Source of the DNA: Cohnella sp. SGD-V74
Lineage (GTDB): Bacteria; Bacillota; Bacilli; Paenibacillales; Paenibacillaceae
Assembly (NCBI RefSeq): GCF_003001675.1
Contig: NZ_PVYW01000004.1
Coordinates: 310,001-374,000, forward strand
Reading direction: 5' to 3'
DNA length: 64,000 nucleotides
Below the pieces are notes generated by a model. The model was not told the DNA's origin, ran no database searches, and worked only from the letters and a program-made list of their open reading frames with translations. Shown in pieces: positions 17,579-25,912 of the stretch. The position numbers were made by a program, and so were the translations under genes. Position 1 is the first letter of the stretch, and every line of letters starts with the position of its first letter.

Positions 17579-19879
17579 GTGTTGAAGACGTTGGTCATCG
17601 CGGAGAAACCCGATATGGGCCGCAATATCGCGGCCGTGATCGAGCCGAAGGCGCAGAACAAACGCTCTTATCTGGAGGGCGAACATTATATTATTACCTG
17701 GGCGATCGGCCACCTGATCGGCTTGGCCGAACCCGATCTCTACGATGAAAAGTATAAAAAATGGCGATTCGGCGATCTCCCGATCATTCCGGACAATTTC
17801 AAGCTGCTGCCCAATCCTCGGACGAAGGACCAGCTCCAGGTGATCGCGGATTTGGCGGCGCGCAGCGGCGAACTCGTCAACGCGTGCGACGCCGGGCGCG
17901 AAGGTCAGCATATTTTCTCCCTCATCGTAAGACATCTGGGGTTGCAGCATCCGGTGAAAAGGCTGTGGATTTCCGATTTGACGGCGGAGACAATTCGCAA
18001 AGGGTTCGATCAGTTGAAGGACAATGCGGAATACGCGAACCTGACCCAGGCCGCCCGCGCGCGCAGCGAAGCGGACTGGCTGATCGGGATGAACGGCTCC
18101 CGCGCGTTCACGACCAAGCATAACGAGCTGCTGTCCGTCGGCCGGGTGCAGACGCCGGTTCTGGCGCTGATCTACGACAGGCAGAAGCAGATCGAAGCGT
18201 TCGATTCTCTGAAATTTTACGAGATTGCGGCGACGTTCGAGCAGAGCGGCAGCGCTCCGTATAGAGGGAATTGGCAGGGAGACAGGCTGACCGATCCCGA
18301 GAAGGCGAAGGCCATCGCCGACAAGGTGAGGGGCAAGACGGGAGCGATCGCGAGTTACGAGGTTAAGGATACGAAGGAGTATCCGTTCAAGCTGTACGAC
18401 CTGACGCTGCTGCAGCGGGAGGCGAACGGCAAGTTCGGCTTCTCCGCCAAGAAGACGCTCGACGTTGCGCAGGCACTCTATGAGAAGCACAAGATCATCT
18501 CGTACCCGCGTACGAACTCGAACTACGTGAATGCGGAGAACATCCCGGAGATGCACAAGATTTTGGATGCGATGCGGAACTCTCCGGAATACGGGGATTT
18601 CGTGAACGGCGCGAACAAGCGGTTCGTCCACGCGAACAACAAGAACGTGTGCAATCCGGCCAAGGTCGAGGATCACCACGCGATTATGCCGACGATGAGA
18701 AAACCGCAGGGGCTGAGCCCGGACGAGCGCAAGCTGTACGATCTGGTCGTGAAAAGGTTTCTGTCCCACTTCTATCCGGCTGCGGAGTACAAAGTGCATA
18801 CCGTGTTGACCGAGGTGGAGAAGGAGACGTTCAAGACGACGGTGAAGCAGCTGCTGTCTCTCGGTTGGAAGGTTATCTATGCGGGAGACGCTCCGGCGGC
18901 CAAAGGCGGCGGCAAGGAGAAAGGCAAGGAAAAGGACGACGGGGCGGCGGAGGAAGAGGAACAGGAGACGGACGCGCCGTTCGAGGTCGATCCGCAGAAG
19001 CCCGTCGTCTGCGCGGATGCCGAGGTCAAGGAGAAGGAGACTCAGCCTCCGAAGCCGTACACCGAAGGAACGCTGCTGAAGGCGATGGAAAGCGCGGGCA
19101 AGCAGATCGAGGACGAGGAGCTGCGCGACGCGATGAAGGATTCCGGTCTCGGCACTCCGGCGACGCGCGCGGCGACGATTGAACGGCTGAAGCAGGTCGG
19201 GTACATCGACATGCAGGGCAAGCGGATCGTCATTACGCCCAAAGGAAGAACAGCGGTCGAGCTCATCCGCGGAGCGGGCATCGAGCTGCTGACGTCGCCG
19301 GAGATGACCGGACACTGGGAGCGGCGGCTGACGGAGATTTCGCGCGGACAAGCTTCAGCCGAGGCGTTCATGGGCAACGTGAAAAAGTTTACGAGGTTGA
19401 TTATCGACAAGGTTAACGTTCAGCGTCCTGCAGCCAGAAACGCGTTCGCCAGACCGGAGCCGGCGGCGAAAGGGGCGCGAGGCGGCAAGAAGGCGTCCGG
19501 CGGCGGAGAGACGGGCGGTTCGGTCGCCGTCGCCGCGAAGAAATCTCCGGCGAAGCGGGCATCGGCGCCCAAGACGTCGTCCGCGGAGCAGAGCGGGGAG
19601 CCGGTCGTGATCGGCGTCTGCCCGAGCCCCGGGTGCGGGGGCAACATTTTCATGGGGCGTAAAGGCTACGGGTGCAGTCACTACAAAACGGGCTGCAAGT
19701 TCGTCATCTGGAAAGAGAGCCTGGGTCGAACGTTAACGGACGCGATGGTCAAGGCGCTAATCGGCAAGGGCCGGACCGGCAAGCTCAAGTTCCCGGGCAC
19801 GGGCGGCGGAGAAGCGTTCGAAGCCAGAATCGTGCTGAAGAACGACAAGACGGGGGAGCTGGCTTTGGAGCGGGAGTGA
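17579..19879 (+). CDS. topB: DNA topoisomerase III
   Basis: A 766-residue type IA topoisomerase that cuts and rejoins single DNA strands to decatenate or relax DNA. An N-terminal Toprim domain (MLKTLVIAEKPDMGRNIAAV; acidic motif ACDAGREGQ) comes first. The active-site region IISYPRTNSNY follows, with its Tyr near residue 308, along with SVGRVQTPVLALI. An unusual Lys/Glu/Asp-rich, low-complexity insert lies at about 440-465. After the core comes an Ala/Lys-rich linker (about 620-675) and a C-terminal zinc-ribbon-like segment with four Cys (CPSPGCGG...CSHYKTGCKF). The GTG start follows GGAGAGG. It is slightly longer than the Bacillus enzyme because of the linker and insert. It stands alone, with no conjugative genes nearby, so a chromosomal copy is likely. 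Confidence 0.93.
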   Translation: MLKTLVIAEKPDMGRNIAAVIEPKAQNKRSYLEGEHYIITWAIGHLIGLAEPDLYDEKYKKWRFGDLPIIPDNFKLLPNPRTKDQLQVIADLAARSGELVNACDAGREGQHIFSLIVRHLGLQHPVKRLWISDLTAETIRKGFDQLKDNAEYANLTQAARARSEADWLIGMNGSRAFTTKHNELLSVGRVQTPVLALIYDRQKQIEAFDSLKFYEIAATFEQSGSAPYRGNWQGDRLTDPEKAKAIADKVRGKTGAIASYEVKDTKEYPFKLYDLTLLQREANGKFGFSAKKTLDVAQALYEKHKIISYPRTNSNYVNAENIPEMHKILDAMRNSPEYGDFVNGANKRFVHANNKNVCNPAKVEDHHAIMPTMRKPQGLSPDERKLYDLVVKRFLSHFYPAAEYKVHTVLTEVEKETFKTTVKQLLSLGWKVIYAGDAPAAKGGGKEKGKEKDDGAAEEEEQETDAPFEVDPQKPVVCADAEVKEKETQPPKPYTEGTLLKAMESAGKQIEDEELRDAMKDSGLGTPATRAATIERLKQVGYIDMQGKRIVITPKGRTAVELIRGAGIELLTSPEMTGHWERRLTEISRGQASAEAFMGNVKKFTRLIIDKVNVQRPAARNAFARPEPAAKGARGGKKASGGGETGGSVAVAAKKSPAKRASAPKTSSAEQSGEPVVIGVCPSPGCGGNIFMGRKGYGCSHYKTGCKFVIWKESLGRTLTDAMVKALIGKGRTGKLKFPGTGGGEAFEARIVLKNDKTGELALERE

Positions 19880-19890
19880 GCAGAGATGGC

Positions 19891-20124
19891 ATGAGACGAA
19901 CAACGCGGCGAGACGCCAGAGCGAACTCCGATATCGATCTGTCTTTAATAGGCGAGAATATCCCCCTATCCCTCCATACTAAGCTGCGAGAGAACGTAGG
20001 ATTGTACTCGTTAGACATCGTGAGGATGAACGAACTGGACGATGAGCTTCTGCTCGAAAGCAAAAATATGGATGGCGTATTGCTATATAGCAGGGAAGAG
20101 TCGGCAGCGCTTTGCTCTTCTTAA
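19891..20124 (+). pseudogene. Truncated MNT-type nucleotidyltransferase remnant
   Basis: The 77-residue reading frame carries the C-terminal two thirds of a minimal nucleotidyltransferase domain: RRDARANSDIDLSLIGENI, then LYSLDIVRMNELDDELL and a typical GVLLY end. The two Asp of the SDID motif are present. The N-terminal part, including the Gly-Ser pair that binds nucleotide, is missing, and the apparent ATG follows directly on the 3' end of topB with only a weak ribosome binding site. Full-length relatives are about 100-140 residues and often pair with a HEPN toxin as an antitoxin; no HEPN gene is next to it. It is probably a decayed fragment; a short functional protein cannot be excluded. 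Confidence 0.6.
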
Positions 20125-20143
20125 CAACTACAAGAGAAAGTAA

Positions 20144-20179
20144 AAACCCACTCCAAGGTTTCCGGCCAAAGGTGGGTTT
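20144..20179 (+). terminator. Possible terminator hairpin
   Basis: An 8-bp stem AAACCCAC/GTGGGTTT with a 20-nt loop lies 20 nt after the nucleotidyltransferase remnant. The T run is short and partly within the stem. Confidence 0.4.
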
Positions 20180-20231
20180 CTGCGCTCTTCATTGCACTTG
20201 AAGGGACATCCCATCCAAGCCAATTGTATAG

Positions 20232-20259
20232 GCCGAGTGTTACTAGCACTCGGTCTTTC
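20232..20259 (+). terminator. Rho-independent terminator
   Basis: A 9-bp stem GCCGAGTG(T)/(A)CACTCGGT with a short loop is followed by CTTTCT. It isolates the VOC gene from upstream transcription. Confidence 0.65.
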
Positions 20260-20320
20260 TGTATGTCATTTTAGCATAAGAAGTACGTTTTGAACAAGAG
20301 AGAGAAATGGGTGATTCCTC

Positions 20321-20349
20321 TTTACTATCGAAAATATACCTGGTATAAT
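20321..20349 (+). promoter_or_regulatory. Sigma-A promoter for VOC-HxlR operon
   Basis: A perfect TATAAT (20344-20349) has an extended TGG just before it and a TTTACT -35 (20321-20326) at 17-bp spacing. A strong AAGGAGG follows before the ATG at 20376. Confidence 0.7.
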
Positions 20350-20375
20350 TTCGGTATTACAAGGAGGGTGATGAG

Positions 20376-20738
20376 ATGTTCGTTCCGGGATTTACTGTAT
20401 GGTATAACGTCAAAAGCATCGAACGTACGCTGGCATTCTATACCGAAAAGCTGGGCTTCGAGGTACTGTTCCACAATCCGGAGTGGGGGATGGCGATGGT
20501 GAAGACGAATACGGAGGGCTGCGTGATCGGCTTCTCCGAAGCGGAGACGGTCGAGCCCTCGACCTCTTCCACCGTGTTCGACGTGGAGAATATCGACGAT
20601 GCCGTGAGTAAGCTCAAACGGCTTGACGTCAGCTTCTCCGGAGAGATCGAGGTCATCGACGATTTCGTCAAGCTGGCGACGTTCGCCGATCCGGACGGCC
20701 ATTCGCTCATGCTTTCGGAGCAGTTGACGCAGCTTTGA
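20376..20738 (+). CDS. VOC/glyoxalase-like family protein
   Basis: A 120-residue single VOC-fold protein. It opens with a beta strand (FTVWYNVKSIERTLAFYTEKLGFEV) typical of glyoxalase, bleomycin-resistance and extradiol-dioxygenase relatives, and closes with FADPDGHSLMLSEQL. The DPDGH motif supplies a possible metal ligand. The substrate is unknown. It has a strong promoter and AAGGAGG. Its stop codon overlaps the TTG start of the HxlR regulator, so the two are co-translated. A link to a reactive electrophile sensed by the regulator is plausible but unproven. Confidence 0.85.
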   Translation: MFVPGFTVWYNVKSIERTLAFYTEKLGFEVLFHNPEWGMAMVKTNTEGCVIGFSEAETVEPSTSSTVFDVENIDDAVSKLKRLDVSFSGEIEVIDDFVKLATFADPDGHSLMLSEQLTQL

Positions 20739-21298
20739 GCAAAGAGCAGTTCGTGCTGCAGCTTGCGCAGCAGCTGTCCGGCCGCTGGACGATTCCGATC
20801 CTGCTCTCGCTCGAGAGCAGCGGCGGGCGATTCACACCGCTGCAGAGGCAGCTGGACATTGCGCCGGCCCGGCTCAGCGACAACCTTAAGCAGTTGAGCG
20901 ACGCGGAACTCATCCATCACCTGACTCCTCTGGAGCGTCGCCATCCTCTGCTGCCGGAGTACAAGCTCACCGAGAAAGGCAAGCTCTACCGGGAGGCGGC
21001 CCAGGCGATCCGCAGCTCCGAGGCGCAGATCGGTCACGGGACGTTGTCCGCCAAAGCCTGGAATATGCCGGTGCTCGTCGCGCTGAACTACCAGCATGGC
21101 AGATTTCAGGAGATCCGGCGCGTATTGCAGCCCGTCACACCCCGCATTCTGTCCGCGCGTCTCGACGAGCTGCACGTCGAGGAACTGATCGTCAAGCAGA
21201 TCGCCGACCAGCCGAGGCCGTCTTTCCTGTACGAGCTGTCCTCGCTCAGCGAGAGGCCGATCACGGTTCTGACGGCCGATTTGTCCTCTCTGGCCTAG
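20735..21298 (+). CDS. Tandem-domain HxlR family transcriptional regulator
   Basis: A 187-residue regulator that appears to hold two HxlR-type winged-helix domains in one chain. The first covers about residues 1-90 (RWTIPILLSLESSGGRFTPL...RLSDNLKQLSDAELI...YKLTEKGKLY). The second covers about 105-187 (NMPVLVALNYQHGRFQEIRR...ILSARLDELHVEELI). Usual HxlR proteins have one such domain of about 100-120 residues and bind DNA as dimers, so this may be an internal pseudo-dimer. The conserved N-terminal Cys of many redox-sensing HxlR/YodB proteins is absent. Its TTG start overlaps the TGA of the VOC gene, indicating translational coupling. It probably controls its own operon. Confidence 0.8.
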   Translation: MSKEQFVLQLAQQLSGRWTIPILLSLESSGGRFTPLQRQLDIAPARLSDNLKQLSDAELIHHLTPLERRHPLLPEYKLTEKGKLYREAAQAIRSSEAQIGHGTLSAKAWNMPVLVALNYQHGRFQEIRRVLQPVTPRILSARLDELHVEELIVKQIADQPRPSFLYELSSLSERPITVLTADLSSLA

Positions 21299-21311
21299 AC
21301 GGACGAAGCAC

Positions 21312-21356
21312 AAAAGGCACATGCGTTTCCCGAATAAGGGGGCGTATGTGCCTTTT
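21312..21356. terminator. Bidirectional terminator
   Basis: A 14-bp stem (AAAAGGCACATGCG/CGTATGTGCCTTTT, one G-T pair) with a 17-nt loop. T runs lie at the stem foot on both strands. It ends the VOC-HxlR operon. Confidence 0.8.
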
Positions 21357-21469
21357 CAAATCCGAAATAAAGTCAACTTTTCCCGTAAAGAAGATAAGCA
21401 TCGGACGCCCCAATTTTTTTATGATGGAGTCGTAACCGAAATCGTGTACGATAAGGGGAGGAAACGAAT

Positions 21470-22216
21470 ATGGCGGCAAATGGAAGGTTGACGGAGGAGC
21501 AGCAGCAAGAATACAAGGATCAGGGGTACACGTTGTATCGTAAGCCGTTGTTCGGACCGGAAAAAATGCAAAAGCTCACCGATATTTTCGAAGAGCAGTG
21601 GGCGGCGGTCGGACGCAAGCTGAACAGTGAGCTGGATACGCCGCATTTTCGCGACGAGAGATTGCTGGAATTTCTGCTGGCCGACGAGGTGCTCGATCTG
21701 GTAGAGCCGATCATCGGTCCGAATATCGGGCTGTGGTCCAGCCATTTCATTTGCAAGGAGCCGGTGACCGGGAAGCAGACGCCGTGGCACGAGGATTCGG
21801 CTTATTGGAAAGGACGGCTGACCCGCTTCGACAAGATCGTGACGGTCTGGCTGGCGATCGACAGAAGCAGCAAGGAAAACGGCTGCATGAGGGTTATTCC
21901 GGGCACTCACCGGAACGGCTTCTCGAAGTACGAGAACGTCGACGAGGGGCAAAATATTTTTTCGACAGAGATCAAAAGAAGCGAGATCGACGAATCGAAA
22001 GCGGTGTACTTCGAGCTTGAGCCGGGACAATGCTCGCTGCACGACTCGCGAATTATCCACGGAGCACCGCCGAACACGAGCCCGCATCGCCGGTGCGGCT
22101 ACACGATGAGGTATTTCTCCACGGAGGCTGCGGTCATCCCGGAGGCCAATCCGGGCTTCAAGATTTGGCTGGCGCGCGGCCGGGATCTGGGAGGCAATAC
22201 GTTTGTGAACGTTTAG
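21470..22216 (+). CDS. Phytanoyl-CoA dioxygenase (PhyH) family protein
   Basis: A 248-residue Fe(II)/2-oxoglutarate-dependent oxygenase-fold protein. The iron-binding facial triad is readable as the His and Asp of TPWHEDSAYW and the later His of RIIHGAPPN. The 2-oxoglutarate-binding Arg is probably that of RRCGYTMRYF. MRVIPGTH is also typical. Such enzymes hydroxylate diverse small molecules, and the substrate is not evident. GGGGAGG precedes the ATG at a good distance. An AraC regulator with a cupin sensor follows 51 nt downstream on the same strand, and the two probably form one unit. Confidence 0.88.
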   Translation: MAANGRLTEEQQQEYKDQGYTLYRKPLFGPEKMQKLTDIFEEQWAAVGRKLNSELDTPHFRDERLLEFLLADEVLDLVEPIIGPNIGLWSSHFICKEPVTGKQTPWHEDSAYWKGRLTRFDKIVTVWLAIDRSSKENGCMRVIPGTHRNGFSKYENVDEGQNIFSTEIKRSEIDESKAVYFELEPGQCSLHDSRIIHGAPPNTSPHRRCGYTMRYFSTEAAVIPEANPGFKIWLARGRDLGGNTFVNV

Positions 22217-22267
22217 CGGTTGCAGAGTCTGAAGAAGGCTGGCCGGAAGAAGGAGGGGGAGAGGGTT

Positions 22268-23155
22268 ATGAAAATCCAACAGTTGCCCGAGAGGCTGCTG
22301 AACGATCAGTATATGGACTCGTTATCTTCCTTTCGGATGTATCGGCATACGCTGGAGCAGGAGATCGGCACGCATTGGCATCAATTTTACGAGTTGGGAG
22401 TCGTCGTCTCGGGAACGGGCGCCCATCACATCAACGGCGTTCCGTTTCGCATGGAGAGGGGTCATGCGTTTCTGATGACTCCTGCCGATTTTCACCGAAT
22501 CGTTCCCGATCCCGGCCAGACGCTTCGGCTGTACAATCTGATTTTCACGGAACGAATGATCTCGGATGAGCTTGCGGAACAACTCTTCGAGCGCGGCAAT
22601 GCGTATCATTGCGAGTATGGAGAAAAGGAATACGCGGATGCGGAGCATGAATTCGAACGGATTGTCCGCGAGTCGGGCGATTGGCGGGAGCTTAGCGGCG
22701 TTGTTGTGAAGGGGTGCATCGAGCGCTTGCTCGTAGATCTGTGCCGCGGCTGTCCGCCATCGAATACGGAAGCTTCCAAGGAGCCGAACCTGTCGATGCA
22801 TCCGTCCATCCGCAAGGCGCTCGTCTACGTGCAGCATCATTTTCGCGAGCCGCTGCTGCTGGAGGAGGTCGCTAGATTCTCCGGACTGTCGGTCAATTAT
22901 TTCAGCGAAAGCTTCCGCAAGCAGACCGGTCAAACCTTTCAGACGCATGTGCGCGATAGGAGGCTTGGTTTCGCCAAGTCGCTGATCGAAGCGACGGATC
23001 TTCCGATTACGGAAATCTGTCATGCGGCGGGCTTTAACACCTTGACGTATTTTGTGAGGGCGTTCAAAGCGAAGTATCGGATGTCTCCCCGCAAGCTTCG
23101 AGGCTCGGGGATGGCCGCGCCGGGCGGGGATGAGGGATGGGAAGCGAACGGTTGA
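22268..23155 (+). CDS. AraC family regulator with N-terminal cupin sensor
   Basis: A 295-residue cytoplasmic AraC regulator. An N-terminal cupin-like effector domain (about residues 20-130; THWHQFYELGVVVSGTGAHH) is followed by a C-terminal double helix-turn-helix (about 185-285; FSGLSVNYFSESFRKQTGQT and ICHAAGFNTLTYFVRAFKAK). The ATG at 22268 is preceded by GGAGGGGGAGAGG; an earlier in-frame start at 22220 would add an Lys-rich tail without support. It lies right after the PhyH-type oxygenase gene, and that gene is its likely target. A strong terminator follows. Confidence 0.88.
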   Translation: MKIQQLPERLLNDQYMDSLSSFRMYRHTLEQEIGTHWHQFYELGVVVSGTGAHHINGVPFRMERGHAFLMTPADFHRIVPDPGQTLRLYNLIFTERMISDELAEQLFERGNAYHCEYGEKEYADAEHEFERIVRESGDWRELSGVVVKGCIERLLVDLCRGCPPSNTEASKEPNLSMHPSIRKALVYVQHHFREPLLLEEVARFSGLSVNYFSESFRKQTGQTFQTHVRDRRLGFAKSLIEATDLPITEICHAAGFNTLTYFVRAFKAKYRMSPRKLRGSGMAAPGGDEGWEANG

Positions 23156-23172
23156 ACGGACCGGGAAAAGAG

Positions 23173-23215
23173 AGCGCAAGTCGAGGCGGATTCCGCCTGC
23201 GAACTTGCGCTTTTT
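23173..23215 (+). terminator. Rho-independent terminator
   Basis: Stem AGCGCAAGT/ACTTGCGCT has an inner GGCGGA/TCCGCC stem and is followed by TTTTT. It separates the AraC gene from the convergent etfA gene. Confidence 0.8.
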
Positions 23216-23237
23216 CTTCGGAGTTTGCATACACGCC

Positions 23238-24221
23238 CTAGGAGAGAGCCTTCTCGAACTCTTCCGTCAGCAGCGGCACGACTTCGAACAGATCGCCGAC
23301 GATGCCGTAATCGGCAATCTTGAAGATCGGCGCTTCCGGATCTTTGTTGATGGCGATGATGACGCGGGACTGGCTCATGCCGGCCAGATGCTGGATCGCG
23401 CCGCTGATGCCGCAGGCGATGTAGATTTCGGGGGTGACGACTTTGCCGGTCTGCCCGATCTGCAGCGCGTAGTCGCAGTAGCCGGCGTCGCATGCGCCGC
23501 GGGAAGCGCCGACGGCGGCGTTCAGCGCTTCGGCGAGCCGCTCCAGCGGCTTGAAGCCTTCGGCGCTCTTCACGCCGCGTCCGCCGGAGACGACGATCTT
23601 CGCTTCGGCCAAGTCGACTTTGCCGGATGTTTTGCGGACGACTTCCTTTACGGCCGAGCGAAGGCTCGGGAGCGGAGACGCGCTGGAGACGACGACCGGG
23701 CCAGAGGAGGGAAGCGGCTCTGCTGCCGGGAAGTTGTTGGGGCGGACGGTGACGATCTGAGCGCCGGCGTTCTCGACGAACCGTTTACGTTCGAAGGCTT
23801 TGCCGGCATACAGCGGTCTGACGTAGAGAGGACTGCCATCTTCGGCGCTTTCGATCGCGGTGACGTCGGAAATTTGTCCCGCTTCCAGGCGGGCAGCGAT
23901 CATCGGCGCCAGATCGCGGCCGATCGCCGTGTGGCCGAGGAAGACGGCGCTGGGACTCAGCTCGTTCAGCGCTGCGCTCGCCGCCGCGAATGTCGCCTCG
24001 GCGTGATAGACCGCCAAGTCGGGGCGGTCGACGACATGCACCGGGCCGTCCACATAGCGCGCCAGTTCCTCCGCCAGCTCCGACACCTGATGCCCGATCA
24101 GCACGGCGGCGATCCGGTCGTTCTCCCCCTTGGCCTGCCTGGCCGCTTCGATCGCCTCGAACGTCACCTGCCTCAGCTTGCCTTCACGCGTCTCCGCGAT
24201 AATCGCATAAGTCTGGCTCAT
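23238..24221 (-). CDS. etfA: Electron transfer flavoprotein, alpha subunit
   Basis: A 327-residue ETF alpha subunit. With EtfB it takes electrons from acyl-CoA dehydrogenases (FadE here) and passes them to the membrane. The C-terminal FAD-binding domain is clear (about residues 200-325): SGGRGVKS, then [20 protein letters not shown] and the end [14 protein letters not shown]. The length is nearly the same as Bacillus EtfA. It starts at ATG 24221 with AGGAGG seven bases upstream, 35 nt after etfB. It is the last gene of the leftward fadR-etfB-etfA group. Confidence 0.95.
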   Translation of the reverse strand: MSQTYAIIAETREGKLRQVTFEAIEAARQAKGENDRIAAVLIGHQVSELAEELARYVDGPVHVVDRPDLAVYHAEATFAAASAALNELSPSAVFLGHTAIGRDLAPMIAARLEAGQISDVTAIESAEDGSPLYVRPLYAGKAFERKRFVENAGAQIVTVRPNNFPAAEPLPSSGPVVVSSASPLPSLRSAVKEVVRKTSGKVDLAEAKIVVSGGRGVKSAEGFKPLERLAEALNAAVGASRGACDAGYCDYALQIGQTGKVVTPEIYIACGISGAIQHLAGMSQSRVIIAINKDPEAPIFKIADYGIVGDLFEVVPLLTEEFEKALS

Positions 24222-24256
24222 CGTTCGTTCCTCCTTCTCTATTGGACTTGAATTGG

Positions 24257-25033
24257 TTACAGGACTTTCGCTTCCGTGCGCAGAAGCTTGACCAGCTCTG
24301 CCGCCTGCTGTGCCGGATCGCCCTTCAGCAGTTTTCCGGCTTGGCGGGCCGGAGGCAGGGCCAGCGACTCCCGCTTCGTCTTCGGCGCGATGTCCGCTTC
24401 CCTCAGGCCGATGTCTTCCAGGCTTAGCGTCTGCAGCGGCTTCTTCTTCGCTTTCATGATGCCGGGAAGCGAAGGGTAGCGGGGCTCGTTCAGCCCTTGC
24501 TGCGCCGTGATCAGCGCCGGCAGCGTCAGCTCGATCGTCTCGGCGTCCCCTTCGGCGTCGCGCAGAACCGTGGCTTGGCTGCCGTTAACGGTCAGCCTTG
24601 TAACTGACGCGGCATGCGGAATGTCCAGCAGCGCCGCAAGCCGGACGGCCACCTGCCCGCTTCCGTTGTCGATCGAGAAGTTGCCGCCCAGGATGAGGTC
24701 GTACGGCTGCGATGACTGAGTTTTCAAATAGGCGGCAAGCGCCCTGGAGACGGAGTATTCATCTTGGCCGATGCGTTCGTCGGAGATCAGCGCCGCTTCG
24801 TCGGCCCCCATCGCGAGCGCAGTCCGCAGCGCCTCCGCCGTGCGATCCGTGCCGACGGATACGGCCACGATCGTGCCGCCGTGCCGTTCCTTCAGTCGGA
24901 TCGCCTCCTCCACGGCATACTCGTCGTATGGGTTAATCACAAACTTGACGCCGTCCTCCTCAATCTCTCCGTCCCGCAGCACGATTTTCTCCTCGGTGTC
25001 GAACGTTTGCTTCAAAATGACGTAAATGTTCAT
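24257..25033 (-). CDS. etfB: Electron transfer flavoprotein, beta subunit
   Basis: A 258-residue ETF beta subunit that binds AMP and completes the EtfAB electron carrier for fatty-acid oxidation. Family segments include VKFVINPYDEYAVEEAIRLK and GNFSIDNGSGQVAVRLAALL. ATG 25033 is preferred over a TTG six bases earlier because GGAGAG is spaced eight bases from it and the protein then begins MNIYVILKQTFDT as in relatives. It lies downstream of fadR, but a repeat element of about 240 bp separates the two, so transcription from fadR must cross it or etfB has its own promoter. Confidence 0.95.
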   Translation of the reverse strand: MNIYVILKQTFDTEEKIVLRDGEIEEDGVKFVINPYDEYAVEEAIRLKERHGGTIVAVSVGTDRTAEALRTALAMGADEAALISDERIGQDEYSVSRALAAYLKTQSSQPYDLILGGNFSIDNGSGQVAVRLAALLDIPHAASVTRLTVNGSQATVLRDAEGDAETIELTLPALITAQQGLNEPRYPSLPGIMKAKKKPLQTLSLEDIGLREADIAPKTKRESLALPPARQAGKLLKGDPAQQAAELVKLLRTEAKVL

Positions 25034-25057
25034 TCGCAATCTCTCCTTTCTTTTGTG

Positions 25058-25117
25058 GACGCCGAGTCCGCATCCCTGAACAGCTTCGTGATCAAAATCG
25101 GTTTTTTGAATTACCGC
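25058..25117. repeat. Truncated right-end copy of the 25130-25302 repeat element
   Basis: This 60-bp segment is nearly identical to 25243-25302, with one or two base differences. Both contain GACGCCGAGTCCGCATCCCT and end ATCAAAATCGG...TTTTTGAATTACCGC. Only the right end of the element is present here, directly upstream of etfB. Confidence 0.85.
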
Positions 25118-25129
25118 ATTCCAATAAGA

Positions 25130-25302
25130 TTCAAAAAGTCGGTTTTCAGCACCGAGAAGGTTGGATGAAGCTTAGGGAGTGAGGAGCGGAGCGTAGGAAG
25201 AGCCTACGTGAGCACCGGAAGGCCCGGCTGAATGCAAGATTCGACGCCGAGTCCGCATCCCTGAATAGCTTCGTGATCAAAATCGGCTTTTTGAATTACC
25301 GC
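25130..25302. repeat. Short dispersed-type repeat element with inverted ends
   Basis: The left end TTCAAAAAGTCGGTTTT (25130-25146) is the inverted match of the right end AAAATCGGCTTTTTGAA (25279-25295), with two mismatches. The inside is GC-rich and self-complementary (CGTAGG/CCTACG; CCGG/CCGG) after GGAGTGAGGAGCGGAGCG. It has no gene. The right end touches the fadR stop codon. I recall similar GGAGTGAGGAGCGGAGCGTAGG repeats as common in Paenibacillaceae, but could not check this. It may be an RNA element or a MITE/REP-like sequence. Confidence 0.7.
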
Positions 25303-25880
25303 TCCAACCCTCTTAGGAAGAAATCTACCGTTTTGTCCACCTGCCCCGCCAGCGAATATTTCCGTCCCGAGATCAACCACGAGGTGACGACCTGGTCCAT
25401 CGCCCCGAACAGGAGCAGCCGGGTCAGCTTCGTGTCCAGATCGGCGCGGAACGTGTTCTCTTCGATCCCCTTTCTTACGATATTCTCGATCAGCACGATA
25501 TAGGGCTTAACCGTAAGTCCGATGGCGCTTCGCAGCCGAGGGGAACTCTGCCGCAGCTCGATCTGGGTGACGTGGGCGAGATCCGGGTGCTTCTCCAGCA
25601 TCGTGAAGTGGATGCCGCATACGATGCGCAGCGCTTCGCCGGCGGTGTGCGTCTCCCGTATGCTGTCGTGAAAACGCTGAACGAGTGAGCCGAGACGTTC
25701 CCGGAACAGGGACACGAGAAGGTCCTCCTTGTTTTTGAAATACAAGTAGACCGTGCCGTCCGCGACCCCGGCTTCCCTCGCAATGCGCGACACTTGAGCG
25801 CCGTGATAGCCGCTGCTGGCCATCACCTTCTCGGCGGCATCGAGAATGAGGCCGTACTTCTCCCTTTTTCTTCCCATCAT
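25296..25880 (-). CDS. fadR: TetR family fatty-acid-degradation repressor FadR
   Basis: A 194-residue TetR repressor, the same length as Bacillus FadR (YsiA). The N-terminal helix-turn-helix is at about residues 8-55 (ILDAAEKVMASSGYHGAQVS, then IAREAGVADGTVYLYFKNKE), followed by an all-helical ligand domain that in relatives binds long-chain acyl-CoA and releases DNA. The double ATG at 25880/25877 is used; an in-frame start at 25931 would lie inside the operator and adds an unlike tail. It is divergent from fadF with a textbook FadR site between, and it heads fadR-etfB-etfA as in Bacillus. Its stop codon abuts a repeat element. Confidence 0.92.
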   Translation of the reverse strand: MMGRKREKYGLILDAAEKVMASSGYHGAQVSRIAREAGVADGTVYLYFKNKEDLLVSLFRERLGSLVQRFHDSIRETHTAGEALRIVCGIHFTMLEKHPDLAHVTQIELRQSSPRLRSAIGLTVKPYIVLIENIVRKGIEENTFRADLDTKLTRLLLFGAMDQVVTSWLISGRKYSLAGQVDKTVDFFLRGLER

Positions 25881-25912
25881 CGCGAAACACCCCAGTGGAA
25901 AAAATCGACCGC

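Noticed and set aside
17522-19351. Long open frame on the minus strand opposite topB
   Set aside because: Arg/Leu-rich antisense shadow without recognisable domain; topB on the plus strand has all topoisomerase motifs.
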